Counted from the first letter of the stretch, positions 24,894 through 33,549 are shown. The stretch: 64,000 nt of DNA from Nocardia sp. NBC_01327 (GCF_035958815.1 NZ_CP108383.1:806001-870000); one strand, 5' to 3'. A program made the numbers and translations. Notes: generated by a model not told the origin, from the sequence alone.

Positions 24894-26432
24894 GTGTTCA
24901 TGCGGTCGCCAGGTTTCATTGAGGTCGTTCACAGGGTTTCTCGAGGAAAGTCATCGACAATCGCCGACGTGCTATCCACCCGAGTGCTGTCGCAGACCCC
25001 GCCCCTGGCTCCGCCTCCAGCGCCGCACGCGCCGGTGAATACGGGGCATCAGGGGTTCGAGTTCCATCACGGGCTTTCGCTGCTGAACGGCTGGGTCCCG
25101 CAGGTAGCGGCCTTCCTCGCGGTATTCGCTCTGATCGTGGCGCTGGCGCGGTTCAACCGGCGCTGGTGGCTGGTGGGGTTGCCGATCTGTCTGGCCCTCG
25201 GGGTGGCTGTCGCCTGGGGCTCGTGGATGTACATGAATGACGAAGGGCTGGCGTCGGATCCGGCTCCGATGTTGCTGTGGGTCTGCATCGGCATGATCGC
25301 GGCGGCGCTCGGCGCGATTGTGGTGGGCTTCCGCCGCGGTCCGTGGTGGCAGACGGTCGCCGCGGTGCTGGCGGTGCCGTTCGCGCTCGTGAACGCGCTG
25401 ATCGTGCTGGACCAGTGGGTCGGTTACTACCCGACGGTGCAGTCGGCGTGGGCCGCGGTGACCGCCGAGCCGCTGCCGCATCAGACGAGCCTGGCCTCGC
25501 TCGCCAGTTTGCGGAATACGAATGTCGGCACGGGTCGCATTGTGCCGGTGGATATTCCGGAGACGGGCAGCCACTTCAAGCACCGCACCGAGTACGTCTA
25601 TCTGCCCCCGGCCTGGTTCGCCGGTGACAAGCCGCCCACGCTCCCGGTGATCATGATGATCGGCGGTGAGTTCAACACCCCCAAGGACTGGGTGAACAGC
25701 GGCCAGATCATGCCCGCGGTGGACGATTTCGCGGCGAACAACAACGGCCAGGCGCCGGTGCTCGTCTTCGTCGACTCCGGCGGCAGTTTCAACAATGACA
25801 CCGAATGTGTGAACGGCACCCGCGGCGATACGGCCGACCACCTGACCAAGGATGTCCCCGGCTACGTGGAGTCGACCTTCGGCGTCTCCGCCGATCCGGC
25901 CAAGTGGGCGGTGGTCGGCTGGTCCATGGGCGGCACCTGCGCGGTGGATCTCGCGGTCATGCACCCGGAGCTGGTCGACACCTTCGTCGATATCGCCGGT
26001 GACCTGGGTCCGACCGCGGGCACCAAGGAGCAGACCATTCGCCGGCTGTACGGCGGAAATGCCGATGCCTGGGCACAATTCGATCCGGAGACGGTCATGG
26101 CCAAGCACGGCCCGTACTCCGATATGGTCGGCGTCTTCGACGATCTGACCCCGCCGAAGCGGCAGGCGGAGATGTACCAGAAGTACTCCCAGATGCGCGG
26201 CCCCGCCAAGGATGACGACAATGCGGGTCTGGGCGGGCACGACGGCGTCATGGACACCGGTGAGGTCGGCGCGGCGGACACCCTCTGCGGCGACGGTCGC
26301 AAGGTGAATATGACGTGCTGGGTGAACACCGCGGAGGGTGGTCACACCTGGCAGTTCGCATCGTCCGCCTTCACCTCGTCGCTGCCGTGGCTGACGGCTC
26401 GCCTCGGACTGCCGGTGCAGAACCAGTCCTGA
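24894..26432 (+). CDS. Membrane-anchored alpha/beta-hydrolase esterase (mycolyltransferase-like)
   Basis: Up to 512 residues. About four membrane helices (residues about 67-175) precede an exported esterase-D/antigen-85-like domain. The nucleophile elbow is GWSMGG (about 341-346). The conserved C-terminal GGHTWQFASSAF supplies the likely catalytic His. Proteins of this layout in mycolic-acid bacteria belong to the esterase family that includes mycolyltransferases, but the acyl substrate here is unknown. The start is uncertain: GTG 24894, ATG 24900 or GTG 24969 are all in frame and none has a good ribosome-binding site. It is convergent with the lipid methyltransferase gene through a shared terminator. 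Confidence 0.8.
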   Translation: MFMRSPGFIEVVHRVSRGKSSTIADVLSTRVLSQTPPLAPPPAPHAPVNTGHQGFEFHHGLSLLNGWVPQVAAFLAVFALIVALARFNRRWWLVGLPICLALGVAVAWGSWMYMNDEGLASDPAPMLLWVCIGMIAAALGAIVVGFRRGPWWQTVAAVLAVPFALVNALIVLDQWVGYYPTVQSAWAAVTAEPLPHQTSLASLASLRNTNVGTGRIVPVDIPETGSHFKHRTEYVYLPPAWFAGDKPPTLPVIMMIGGEFNTPKDWVNSGQIMPAVDDFAANNNGQAPVLVFVDSGGSFNNDTECVNGTRGDTADHLTKDVPGYVESTFGVSADPAKWAVVGWSMGGTCAVDLAVMHPELVDTFVDIAGDLGPTAGTKEQTIRRLYGGNADAWAQFDPETVMAKHGPYSDMVGVFDDLTPPKRQAEMYQKYSQMRGPAKDDDNAGLGGHDGVMDTGEVGAADTLCGDGRKVNMTCWVNTAEGGHTWQFASSAFTSSLPWLTARLGLPVQNQS

Positions 26433-26464
26433 GCGAAACGGGCTGCTGCCCTTTGTGAAACAAG

Positions 26465-26498
26465 CGAAATGCCCCGGGCGGATACCCGGGGTATTTCG
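26465..26498. terminator. Bidirectional terminator between convergent genes
   Basis: CGAAATGCCCCGGG pairs with CCCGGGGTATTTCG (14 bp, one G-T pair) around the loop CGGATA. ATTTC follows on the right and GAAA on the left, so it can serve both the esterase and the methyltransferase transcripts. Confidence 0.85.
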
Positions 26499-26526
26499 AT
26501 TTCAGCTGGGGTTCAGCCGATTCAGG

Positions 26527-27843
26527 CTAGGGCTTCCACCACGGCCGCAGCGGCACCGTCCAGGCCTGATCGTCACCGAGCTTGACGCCCAGCACCTGGT
26601 GCAGCTGCACCACGTTCTTCTCGAACCCGAGCTGACAGCCGGCCATGTACAGGCCCCACACCTTGGCGGTGCCCTCGCCGACCTCGTCGACGCAGGCTTC
26701 CCAGTTCTTCACCAGGTTGTCGCACCATTCGGCGAGGGTGAGCGCGTAGTGCTGGCGCAGGTTCTCCTCGTGCAGCACCTCGAGTCCCACGTTCTGGATC
26801 TCGGAGATGATGCGCCCGGAGCCGGCGAGCTCACCGTCCGGGAACACGTAGCGGTCGATGAAGTCGCCCGCCCGGGTGGTGTGCTTATTGTCCGGCCGGG
26901 TGATGGTGTGGTTGAGGAAGGTGCCGCCGACCCGGAGCTTGGACTGCATGTACTCGAAGTAGGCGGGGTAGTTCTGCACCCCGATGTGCTCGGTGAGGCC
27001 GATGGAGGAGACGGCGTCGAATTCGTCCTCGGCCACATCGCGGTAGTCGGAGTGCCGCACCTCGGCGAGCTCGGACAGGCCCTCCTCGGCGATCTTCTGC
27101 TGCGCCCATTCGGCCTGCTCGGCCGAGAGCGTGGCGCCGATGACCTTGATCCCGCGCTTGGCCGCGTACCGCACCATGCCGCCCCAGCCGCAGCCGATAT
27201 CGAGCAGCCGGTCGCCGGGCTTCAGGTTCAGCTTGTCGAAGACCAGCCGGTACTTGTTCTCCTGCGCCTGCTCGAGGGTCCAGGACTCGTCCTCGTACAC
27301 CGCGCAGGTGTAGGTCATGGAGGTGCCGAGGACGTGCTCGTAGAAGGTGTTCGAGACGTCGTAGTGGTGGTGAATCGCCTCGGCGTCACGAGTCTTGCTG
27401 TGCCGCAGGCCTTCCAGCGCGATGCGGCGCCAGCGCGGCAGCGTCTCCTGCGGCGGCGGGGCCACCGGCTTGAGCAGCTCCCAGCCGAGCGAACGCGCGA
27501 TGGCGACCAGCTGCATGGCGGTGGGGCGACGGAACTTCAAGCCCGCCATGGCCTTCAGGAGTTCGTACGGATCGCCCGCGTGCACGCCGTGCGCGATCAT
27601 ATCGCCGGAGATGTAGGCGCGGGCCATACCCAGATCACCGGGTGCGTTGGCTACGTAGTTCACGCCGCGGGGATGGATGATCTCCAGGCCGAATTCCGAG
27701 TCCTCGGGACCGGTGCTGCTGCCGTCGTACGCGGTGAAGCGAATCGGCACCGGGCCGTCGATGAGGGTCTCGAAGATCTCGGCAATGGTGAGCTTCGTTC
27801 CGAGCTCGGCGAATACGTCGGAACGATCCTTGAACGTGGTCAC
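26527..27843 (-). CDS. Cyclopropane-fatty-acid-synthase-family SAM methyltransferase
   Basis: 438 residues. An N-terminal lipid-binding part precedes the SAM-binding motif LDIGCGWGG (214-222). AEAIHHHYDVSNTFYEHVLG and the C-terminal CFA-synthase signatures are present (LTEHIGVQNYPAYF; FPDGELAGSG). Such enzymes add a methylene or methyl group across the double bond of phospholipid acyl chains. The GTG start overlaps the stop of the FAD oxidoreductase gene (GTGA), so the two are translated together. The pair matches Rv3719-Rv3720 of M. tuberculosis. It also resembles BfaA/BfaB and TmsA/TmsB pairs, in which the methyltransferase forms a 10-methylene chain that the FAD partner reduces. Production of 10-methyl (tuberculostearic-type) lipid is therefore a reasonable inference. 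Confidence 0.9.
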   Translation of the reverse strand: MTTFKDRSDVFAELGTKLTIAEIFETLIDGPVPIRFTAYDGSSTGPEDSEFGLEIIHPRGVNYVANAPGDLGMARAYISGDMIAHGVHAGDPYELLKAMAGLKFRRPTAMQLVAIARSLGWELLKPVAPPPQETLPRWRRIALEGLRHSKTRDAEAIHHHYDVSNTFYEHVLGTSMTYTCAVYEDESWTLEQAQENKYRLVFDKLNLKPGDRLLDIGCGWGGMVRYAAKRGIKVIGATLSAEQAEWAQQKIAEEGLSELAEVRHSDYRDVAEDEFDAVSSIGLTEHIGVQNYPAYFEYMQSKLRVGGTFLNHTITRPDNKHTTRAGDFIDRYVFPDGELAGSGRIISEIQNVGLEVLHEENLRQHYALTLAEWCDNLVKNWEACVDEVGEGTAKVWGLYMAGCQLGFEKNVVQLHQVLGVKLGDDQAWTVPLRPWWKP

Positions 27844-29294
27844 TTGCGTTGCACCGCCTTCGAATACAGATCCAGTAAACGAGAATCCGGGTCGTAGGTT
27901 CGTTTGAGATTCCGGTACGTGTCGCCGCCGTAGTAGAGGTCGGCGAACTCGTCCAGTTCGTAGTAGGAGTCCGAATACAGCGACTTGTGGCCGTCGAGGG
28001 CGGACACCTCGTGTTCGATGGCGCGATTGGCCGCGCCCTCCGGCTGCCCCGCGGTGGTCGACACGGCAGACCAGAAGCCGATGTTCACGTAGGTGCGATC
28101 GGGTTCCAGGGGGTAGAGCGGCCAGGGGCGTTCCGGGCCGCCCTCCGCGAGCGGAATATTGGCAGGGCCCCGTAAACGCAACGGGCACAACCAGATCGGC
28201 TCGATCGGAATCTCACGCAGGAACCAGTGCAGGAATTCCGCGGTGCGCTCGATGGGCACCTCGATGTCCTGCACCACGCGCTCGCGCGGCAGATTGCCCT
28301 GACGGGCCTCGAGCCGGTCGCCGATGCCGTACTTCTGGTCGAGGGCGATGAGCTTCCAGTAGAAGCTGCTGCGCCGGTACTGCTTCGGCCAGATCTTGCG
28401 GATCTTCGGGTTCTGGGCGCCGAAGGCGCGCGAGCACCAGAACCAGTCGGTGTCCCAGCGCCACAGGTAATCCGCGATGGTGAGCCGGTCGCGTTTGGGC
28501 TCGGCCGAATCGTGCTGGATGGACCGGTAGAAGATGTCCTGATCGGTGTAATCGCTGACCGGACCGGTTTCGGCGGTCTGCCTGCCCAGCACCAGATAGC
28601 TCTCGTCGGCGGTGAATACCGCGCCGTCGAGATAGTCGACCTGCTCGCCGGCGTACGAGCGGTCCGCGATGATCTGCGCCATGGTTGTTTCCAGCTCCCG
28701 CAGATCATGAAACCGTATGTGCCGCAGTGCCACATACGGTTCGACCGCTTCCAGCTGGATTTTCAGGCGAGTGGAGTAGCCCAGCGTCCCGTAGGAGTTC
28801 GGAAATCCCCGGAAAAGGTCGGCGTACTTCCCGTCCGGGGTGGCGGTGATGATCTCGCCCGCCCCGGTGAGCACGTCGATCTCCAGCACCGATTCGTGCG
28901 GTAGGCCATTGCGGAAGGAGGTGGACTCGATCCCCAGCCCCGTCACCGCCCCGCCGAGGGTGATGGTCTTGAGCTGCGGCACCACCAGCGGCGCCAGGCC
29001 GTACTGCAGGGTGACCGCGACCAGGTCCTCATAGGTGGTCATACCCGCCACATCGGCGGTCCGCGCCTGCGGATCCACCGCGATCACCTGCGTCAATCCG
29101 GAGACATCCAGGCCGGGCGCGGTGCTCTTCGCGCGCGCCCGGAACAGATTGGAGGTCTTTTTGGCCAGGCGAACGTTCGCATCGGGCGGAATGGCGCGAT
29201 ACGACGCGAGCAGTCGATCGACCCCAGCCTGATGCGCTGCGAACCCTGATTCCTGCGCGGCCGTTGCGCGGCCGGCCTTCCCCAACAGACTCAC
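27840..29294 (-). CDS. FAD-binding oxidoreductase (DWARF1/DHCR24-like), partner of the lipid methyltransferase
   Basis: 484 residues from GTG 29294, which has GGGGGT just upstream; an in-frame start at 29348 would add 18 residues. It carries a PCMH-type FAD domain (LTQVIAVDPQARTADVAGM; LKTITLGGAVTGLGIES), the hallmark of the DWARF1/DHCR24 group of double-bond reductases. A long C-terminal cap follows, rich in aromatic residues (DYLWRWDTDWFWCSRAFG). It overlaps the downstream methyltransferase gene. Together they probably convert an unsaturated acyl chain into a methyl-branched one, with this enzyme doing the reduction (inference from the TmsA/BfaA precedent). Confidence 0.85.
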   Translation of the reverse strand: MSLLGKAGRATAAQESGFAAHQAGVDRLLASYRAIPPDANVRLAKKTSNLFRARAKSTAPGLDVSGLTQVIAVDPQARTADVAGMTTYEDLVAVTLQYGLAPLVVPQLKTITLGGAVTGLGIESTSFRNGLPHESVLEIDVLTGAGEIITATPDGKYADLFRGFPNSYGTLGYSTRLKIQLEAVEPYVALRHIRFHDLRELETTMAQIIADRSYAGEQVDYLDGAVFTADESYLVLGRQTAETGPVSDYTDQDIFYRSIQHDSAEPKRDRLTIADYLWRWDTDWFWCSRAFGAQNPKIRKIWPKQYRRSSFYWKLIALDQKYGIGDRLEARQGNLPRERVVQDIEVPIERTAEFLHWFLREIPIEPIWLCPLRLRGPANIPLAEGGPERPWPLYPLEPDRTYVNIGFWSAVSTTAGQPEGAANRAIEHEVSALDGHKSLYSDSYYELDEFADLYYGGDTYRNLKRTYDPDSRLLDLYSKAVQRK

Positions 29295-29472
29295 TGCCAC
29301 CCCCGGAACGCTAGCCTGCACGGACCGCTCAGGCCAGCAGGAGGACACCGGCGGGCCGGTTTTTCACGCACAGTTTTCCTACGTCGCGACGGTTGCTACC
29401 TGCTTCACTCCAAGTCTATTCCCGCCCGCCCCGTGATTATTCTTACTTCAGCTAACAATCGTTGCCCAGGGC

Positions 29473-29601
29473 GACAACTGATCTGGTTCCGATCGGGGTA
29501 ACTCCTGGGGCACCCCCAAAATAGGCGCCCCACACCACCGCTCCTACGCGTCTAGAATTCCGTACGGCTCCCAGCTGGGCGCTAAAGTCCCGGAGGGGCA
29601 G
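29473..29601 (+). promoter_or_regulatory. Conserved 129-nt leader element, copy 1
   Basis: It lies in the 321-bp gap ahead of the SRPBCC gene and ends 14 bases before its ATG. It shares about 86 of 129 positions, without gaps, with 45019-45147 ahead of the ParA-like gene. Identical blocks are GACAACTGAT, TCGGGGTAACTCCTGGGG, ACGCGT, ACGGCTC and CAGCTG, all at the same spacing. The rest of the gap (29295-29472) shows nothing I can name. Confidence 0.65.
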
Positions 29602-29615
29602 AACAAAAGGAGCAC

Positions 29616-30053
29616 ATGGTGGGACAGGTCAGCGCCTCCAGTTCGATCGTAGTAACGGCCGATCCGAAGCGCACTCTCGATGCGATTGCGGACTACGAGT
29701 CGGTCCGGCCTCGCATTCTCTCTTCGCACTACCGGGACTACAAGGTGGTTGAAGGCGGCAAGGGTGCCGGCACTGTAGTTGATTGGACGCTGGACGCCAC
29801 CGAGAAGCGGTCACGCAATGTGCACGCGACCATCTCGGTCTCCGATTCCATGGTGACGGAACGGGATTCGAACTCCTCCATGGTCACCACCTGGACGGTC
29901 ACCCCGCAGGGCGAGGGCTCGCTGGTCACCACCCGTACCAGCTGGAAGGGCGCCGGCGGTATCGGCGGCATCTTCGAGGGCATCTTCGCACCGCTCGGCC
30001 TGAAGAAGATCCAGGCCGAGGTGCTCGACAACCTCAAGGAAGCACTCGCCTGA
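29616..30053 (+). CDS. SRPBCC-fold (polyketide cyclase/START-like) protein
   Basis: 145 residues, starting at an ATG with AAAAGGAG ahead of it. The pattern SSSIVVTADPKRTLDAIADY followed by TVTPQGEGSLVTT beta strands and a long C-terminal helix (EVLDNLKEALA) is the helix-grip SRPBCC fold, which binds hydrophobic ligands. It corresponds in size and position to Rv3718c of M. tuberculosis, which lies beside the same FAD/methyltransferase pair. A role in carrying or sensing a lipid made by those enzymes is possible but unproven. Its leader is the conserved 129-nt element also found before the ParA-like gene. Confidence 0.85.
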   Translation: MVGQVSASSSIVVTADPKRTLDAIADYESVRPRILSSHYRDYKVVEGGKGAGTVVDWTLDATEKRSRNVHATISVSDSMVTERDSNSSMVTTWTVTPQGEGSLVTTRTSWKGAGGIGGIFEGIFAPLGLKKIQAEVLDNLKEALA

Positions 30054-30092
30054 GTCCGTGACCAAGACGGTCGGCCGACGAGCCGGCATCGT

Positions 30093-30455
30093 TTAACCGG
30101 CGGCTTTCGCCGCGGCGATATCGAACAGGTTGCCCTCGGGGTCGGCGAAGGTCGACCACCGCACGCCGTACTCGTCGAAATCGGCGATGTGCTTGGCGCC
30201 GAGGGCAACCGCACGTTCGTGTGACTCGGGCAGATCGTCCGCGGTCAGATCCAGATGCACCACATTCTTGCCCGGCGTCTTGTCCGGGACCTGGATGAAC
30301 ATGAGTGTCGGAGTGAATCCGGTGCTCTCGCCGACCGTGGCGAAGTGCTCGTTGCCGCCCGGATCGACGGTGCGCTCCAGCAGCTGCGCCCAGAATCCGG
30401 CCAGTTCGGCGGCATTCGCGCTGTCGACGGTGATGTTGGCGATCTTCAATGCCAT
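30093..30455 (-). CDS. VOC-superfamily (glyoxalase/dioxygenase-like) protein
   Basis: 120 residues with the paired beta-alpha-beta-beta-beta units of the vicinal oxygen chelate fold (ALKIANITVDSANAAELAGF; NVVHLDLTADDLPESHERA; FADPEGNLFDI). Such proteins range from glyoxalases to antibiotic-binding proteins, and the substrate is not evident. It begins 15 bp after the MerR gene stop and should be in one transcript with it, suggesting MerR control. Confidence 0.88.
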   Translation of the reverse strand: MALKIANITVDSANAAELAGFWAQLLERTVDPGGNEHFATVGESTGFTPTLMFIQVPDKTPGKNVVHLDLTADDLPESHERAVALGAKHIADFDEYGVRWSTFADPEGNLFDIAAAKAAG

Positions 30456-30470
30456 AGCGGTGTCTCCTGT

Positions 30471-31331
30471 TCAGAGCCGGCCGATGGGCCAGCAGATTTC
30501 GGTGAGGTAGTCGGCCGGTTCGGCATCGCCGGGACCGACCAGGTAGAGCTCGCGAATGGGTTCCGCGAGCGCGGTGTCGTGTTCGGCCACATGGGTACCT
30601 AGTGCGCCGTAGGTGCGGTCGAAGTCGGTGAACGGGCCGTGATGGACGGCGACGGCGAAGCGGCGGGCGGGCATATCGACCACCGTGCTGATGATTCCGG
30701 CACTGCCGCCGAGCGTCCCGGTGATGCCGCCGAGTGTCGCGAAACGCTCCCGGTCTGCCGGTGCGATCGGCACGAAGGCCACCACCTCGCCGAAGTCCTC
30801 CTCGAAGAACTCCAGCGCATAGGTCGCCCCGCCGGGTCCGTCCGGCTGTACGCCCGCGGTCTCCAGCGCCTGGTACAGCGCGGGGAAGGCGCTCTCGCAC
30901 CACACGTCGATCGCGTCCCGGGTCACCTTCTCGGTGATGGCGAGCGCGGGATAGCTTGGGAGGCAACGATATTCGATCCGCAACCGAACCTCGCTCGGCG
31001 GCAGCAGCAGTGCGCGCAGCGAGGCGACCACATCGCGGGTGCGCAGCAGCTCCGCCTCCATGCGCGCCAGATGCGCCCGCAGCGCGCTGTCGCGTGCCTC
31101 CCGATCCGGTGCGGCCAGTACCGCTTTGATCTCCGGCACCGGCATGTTCAGCTCGCGCAGCCGCCGGATCAGATGCGCCTGCTCCACCTGATCGGTCGAA
31201 TAGAAGCGGTAGCCGGAGCTGATATCCACTGCGGTCGGCTCCAGGAGCTCGATCTCGTGGTAGTACCGCAGCGCCTTCACGCTGAGATGGCTGAGGCGGG
31301 AGAACTCCCCGATCGGGACCGTCGCTGTCAT
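30471..31331 (-). CDS. MerR-family transcriptional regulator with GyrI-like effector domain
   Basis: 286 residues. The MerR helix-turn-helix is at about 5-75 (VPIGEFSRLSHLSVKALRYY; RFYSTDQVEQAHLIRRLREL) and a dimerisation coil follows. The C-terminal ~150 residues look like the GyrI/BltR-type small-molecule-binding fold (ITEKVTRDAIDVWCESAFP; HGPFTDFDRTYGALGTHV). Regulators of this build sense toxic hydrophobic compounds. The ATG at 31331 is chosen; one at 31346 is also in frame. An inverted repeat lies 14 bp upstream. It is transcribed with the VOC protein gene. Confidence 0.87.
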   Translation of the reverse strand: MTATVPIGEFSRLSHLSVKALRYYHEIELLEPTAVDISSGYRFYSTDQVEQAHLIRRLRELNMPVPEIKAVLAAPDREARDSALRAHLARMEAELLRTRDVVASLRALLLPPSEVRLRIEYRCLPSYPALAITEKVTRDAIDVWCESAFPALYQALETAGVQPDGPGGATYALEFFEEDFGEVVAFVPIAPADRERFATLGGITGTLGGSAGIISTVVDMPARRFAVAVHHGPFTDFDRTYGALGTHVAEHDTALAEPIRELYLVGPGDAEPADYLTEICWPIGRL

Positions 31332-31344
31332 GCCTTCAGCGAAC

Positions 31345-31368
31345 ACTCTCCTACCGGGGGAGAGTCAA
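31345..31368 (-). promoter_or_regulatory. Candidate MerR operator and -35 box of the MerR gene
   Basis: ACTCTCC (31345-31351) and GGAGAGT (31359-31365) form a 7-7-7 inverted repeat immediately after a minus-strand TTGACT (31368-31363). An operator just behind the -35 box is the usual MerR arrangement. The -10 box is weak. Confidence 0.5.
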
Positions 31369-31447
31369 GACTCGCCGCGCGCGGCGACGACTAGGCTGGT
31401 GCCGATCGCTTACTAGACAAGCGCAGGCCCCGCAGAGAGGACGCACC

Positions 31448-31783
31448 GTGCAACCCGGTGGAGAGTTCGATATCCAGCAGTTGATGGCCCAGGCCCAGCA
31501 GATGCAGCAGGCCGTGATGGCCGCACAGCAGGAGATCGCGGAGTCCGAGGTGGACGGCGAGGCGGGCGGTGGCCTGGTGCGCGCCAGGATTCGCGCCACC
31601 GGCGAGGTGCTGTCGCTGACCATCGACCCGAAGGTGGTCGATCCGGAGGATGTCGAGACGCTGCAGGACCTGGTCATCGGCGCGCTCAACGACGCCATGG
31701 ACAACGCCCAGCAGCTGGCCGCCGATCGGCTGGGCCCGCTGGCCGGCGGTCTCGGCGGCGGCGGCGCGCTTCCGGGCTTCTGA
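31448..31783 (+). CDS. ybaB: YbaB/EbfC-family nucleoid-associated DNA-binding protein
   Basis: 111 residues: a long helical N-terminus (IQQLMAQAQQMQQAVMAAQQ), a beta sheet (LVRARIRATGEVLSLTI) and a second helix (DLVIGALNDAMDNAQQLA). This is the dimeric EbfC/YbaB fold, which binds DNA without strict sequence need. It starts with GTG and precedes recR by 56 bp, the arrangement found in most bacteria and in Rv3716c-Rv3715c. Confidence 0.92.
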   Translation: MQPGGEFDIQQLMAQAQQMQQAVMAAQQEIAESEVDGEAGGGLVRARIRATGEVLSLTIDPKVVDPEDVETLQDLVIGALNDAMDNAQQLAADRLGPLAGGLGGGGALPGF

Positions 31784-31839
31784 TCCGGGCAGCAGGGTTC
31801 TGATCGACGTCGGGGCAAGCCACAGAGAGGTGTGAAGGC

Positions 31840-32448
31840 GTGTACGAGGGTCCGGTTCAGGATCTCATCGACGAGCTGGGCAAGCTGCCGGGCGTCGGTC
31901 CGAAGAGCGCACAGCGCATTGCTTTTCATTTCCTCGCGGTGGAGCCGCCCGAGATCGACCGGCTGCAGGCGGCGCTGCAGAAGGTGCGCGACGGCGTGCG
32001 GTTCTGCGCCGTCTGCGGCACGGTCTCCGATGGGGAGCTGTGCCGTATCTGCGCCGATCCGCGTCGCGACCGCACCATGATCTGCGTGGTCGAGGAGCCC
32101 AAGGATGTGCAGGCCATCGAGCGCACCCGGGAATTCCGCGGCCGCTATCACGTGCTCGGCGGCGCGCTCGATCCACTCTCGGGTGTGGGCCCGGATCAAT
32201 TGCGCATCCGGGAACTGTTGACGCGCATCGGCAATCAGGACGACGGCGTCGATGTCAGCGAGGTCATCATCGCGACCGACCCCAATACCGAGGGCGAGGC
32301 GACAGCCACCTACCTCGTGCGCATGCTCCGGGATTTCCCCGGCCTCAGCGTCACTCGGCTCGCCTCCGGTCTGCCCATGGGCGGCGACCTCGAATTCGCC
32401 GACGAACTCACCCTCGGCCGAGCGCTTTCCGGCCGCCGAGTTCTCTAG
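31840..32448 (+). CDS. recR: Recombination mediator protein RecR
   Basis: 202 residues, normal length. A helix-hairpin-helix region ([19 protein letters not shown]) is followed by a zinc finger with C56, C59, C68 and C71, and a Toprim domain ([16 protein letters not shown]). RecR works with RecO (and RecF) to load RecA on gapped DNA. The GTG start follows GAGAGGTGTGAAGG. It is in one operon with ybaB. Confidence 0.95.
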   Translation: MYEGPVQDLIDELGKLPGVGPKSAQRIAFHFLAVEPPEIDRLQAALQKVRDGVRFCAVCGTVSDGELCRICADPRRDRTMICVVEEPKDVQAIERTREFRGRYHVLGGALDPLSGVGPDQLRIRELLTRIGNQDDGVDVSEVIIATDPNTEGEATATYLVRMLRDFPGLSVTRLASGLPMGGDLEFADELTLGRALSGRRVL

Positions 32449-32504
32449 GCGCCGGGAGGTCCGGGGGTGCGTGTGTGTAGCCCCTGAGAGCTATCGAGCG
32501 TTGG

Positions 32505-32696
32505 TCATGTCCAGACCGGCGGGGCGAGCGCTGCCGGGTGCGGGCACGGAATGTGCTGGCTGTTGCGAGGGACGTCGGCGCCCGCGCCGGTGGCGTGCAA
32601 TGCGACCACCGCGGCCAGGGCGGCGGCTATTCCGGCCAGGACGGCCAGGCTCTTACGCAACCGCGGGCTGGTGGCTTTTCGTCGGCGTAGCTTCAT
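32505..32696 (-). CDS. Small exported peptide (63 residues), unknown function
   Basis: ATG at 32696 is preceded by GAGGAGAG at good spacing. The product has a basic start (MKLRRRKATSPRLRKS), a hydrophobic stretch (LAVLAGIAAALAAVVALH) and a likely signal-peptidase site near GAGA-DVP. This leaves a mature peptide of about 23 residues rich in Pro with a single Cys. The composition and ribosome-binding site support a real gene. I know no family for it. It lies between recR and the unknown gene at 32908 and reads against recR. Confidence 0.55.
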   Translation of the reverse strand: MKLRRRKATSPRLRKSLAVLAGIAAALAAVVALHATGAGADVPRNSQHIPCPHPAALAPPVWT

Positions 32697-32809
32697 ACGT
32701 TCTCTCCTCGCTCCGGGTGAGTTACGAGAACAAGCAGCGTGAGACTTCATGCGGCACGAGACAGCGTGCTACCGCAGTGGTGCGTTGTTGCATTAGTGAA
32801 AGGCTAGCG

Positions 32810-32849
32810 TTCCTACACCCGTGCAGACTGGACGGTACGGGTGTAGGAA
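32810..32849 (-). terminator. 13-bp perfect inverted repeat downstream of the 32908-33549 gene
   Basis: TTCCTACACCCGT and ACGGGTGTAGGAA flank a 14-nt loop. It lies about 60 bp beyond the stop of the minus-strand gene and 114 bp ahead of the small exported peptide start. There is no clear U run, so it could instead be an operator for the small gene. Confidence 0.5.
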
Positions 32850-32907
32850 TCCGAATCGAGATGCGGTTGTTACTGCATTGTTCGCGTCCGCGATTGCTCG
32901 CGTCCGC

Positions 32908-33549
32908 TCAGAAGGTCAGGCGCTGCCAGTCGAGGACGCCGAAGTTCGAGCGATCATCCAGGGTCCAGGACCAGATCAGGTCGGCAACGGTGTGCGGATC
33001 ATCGATGCGCACGGTGAAATGCCGGTCCGGCGAACCGTCCCGATACTCGACGTCGTAGCGCCCGTCCTCGTGCCGGTAGATCTGGATATAGACCTGTTCG
33101 GCGCTCTCGACGATCAGGTACGGGCCGGGCGCACTCAGATCAGGCACCCACCGATGTGCGAGTGCGCTTGTGAGATAAGGGAATTCGCCCGCACCGCCGT
33201 GTGAGACCGTGACCGGCACGGAATCGGCCGGATCGATGATCCAGGCCAGCTGCGGATCGTAGACGGCGTAGCCGCGCGGCGTCGCCAGCTCGAACAGCAG
33301 GGCGCGCACATGCCCGATGGCGTCATAGGGGCTGGACACGAACAGTGCGGCGCCGATGGCGCCGTCGACGGCGTCGGCGCTCAGGAACCGATCGTCCTCG
33401 GGCAGCTCGGCATTGCGCCTGTCGAGCTCGGCGGCCATCTCGGCGACCGGGTGCGCGGCGGGTTTCCCGTCCTGGGCGGTCAGGTACGCATCGACGTCGG
33501 CGGGCGTCGCGGCAGCGCCGGAGGGCAGCAGAACGTAGTCGTAGCTCAC
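32908..33549 (-). CDS. Hypothetical protein, unknown function
   Basis: 213 residues starting at GTG, acidic and soluble. The N-terminal half is helical (DVDAYLTAQDGKPAAHPVAE). The C-terminal half is rich in beta-strand aromatics (QVYIQIYRHEDGRYDVEYRD; VADLIWSWTLDD). There is no signal peptide, membrane helix or motif I recognise. The layout is reminiscent of small cytoplasmic immunity-like proteins, but no toxin gene is adjacent, so I do not assign that role. A hairpin follows the stop. Confidence 0.7.
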   Translation of the reverse strand: MSYDYVLLPSGAAATPADVDAYLTAQDGKPAAHPVAEMAAELDRRNAELPEDDRFLSADAVDGAIGAALFVSSPYDAIGHVRALLFELATPRGYAVYDPQLAWIIDPADSVPVTVSHGGAGEFPYLTSALAHRWVPDLSAPGPYLIVESAEQVYIQIYRHEDGRYDVEYRDGSPDRHFTVRIDDPHTVADLIWSWTLDDRSNFGVLDWQRLTF

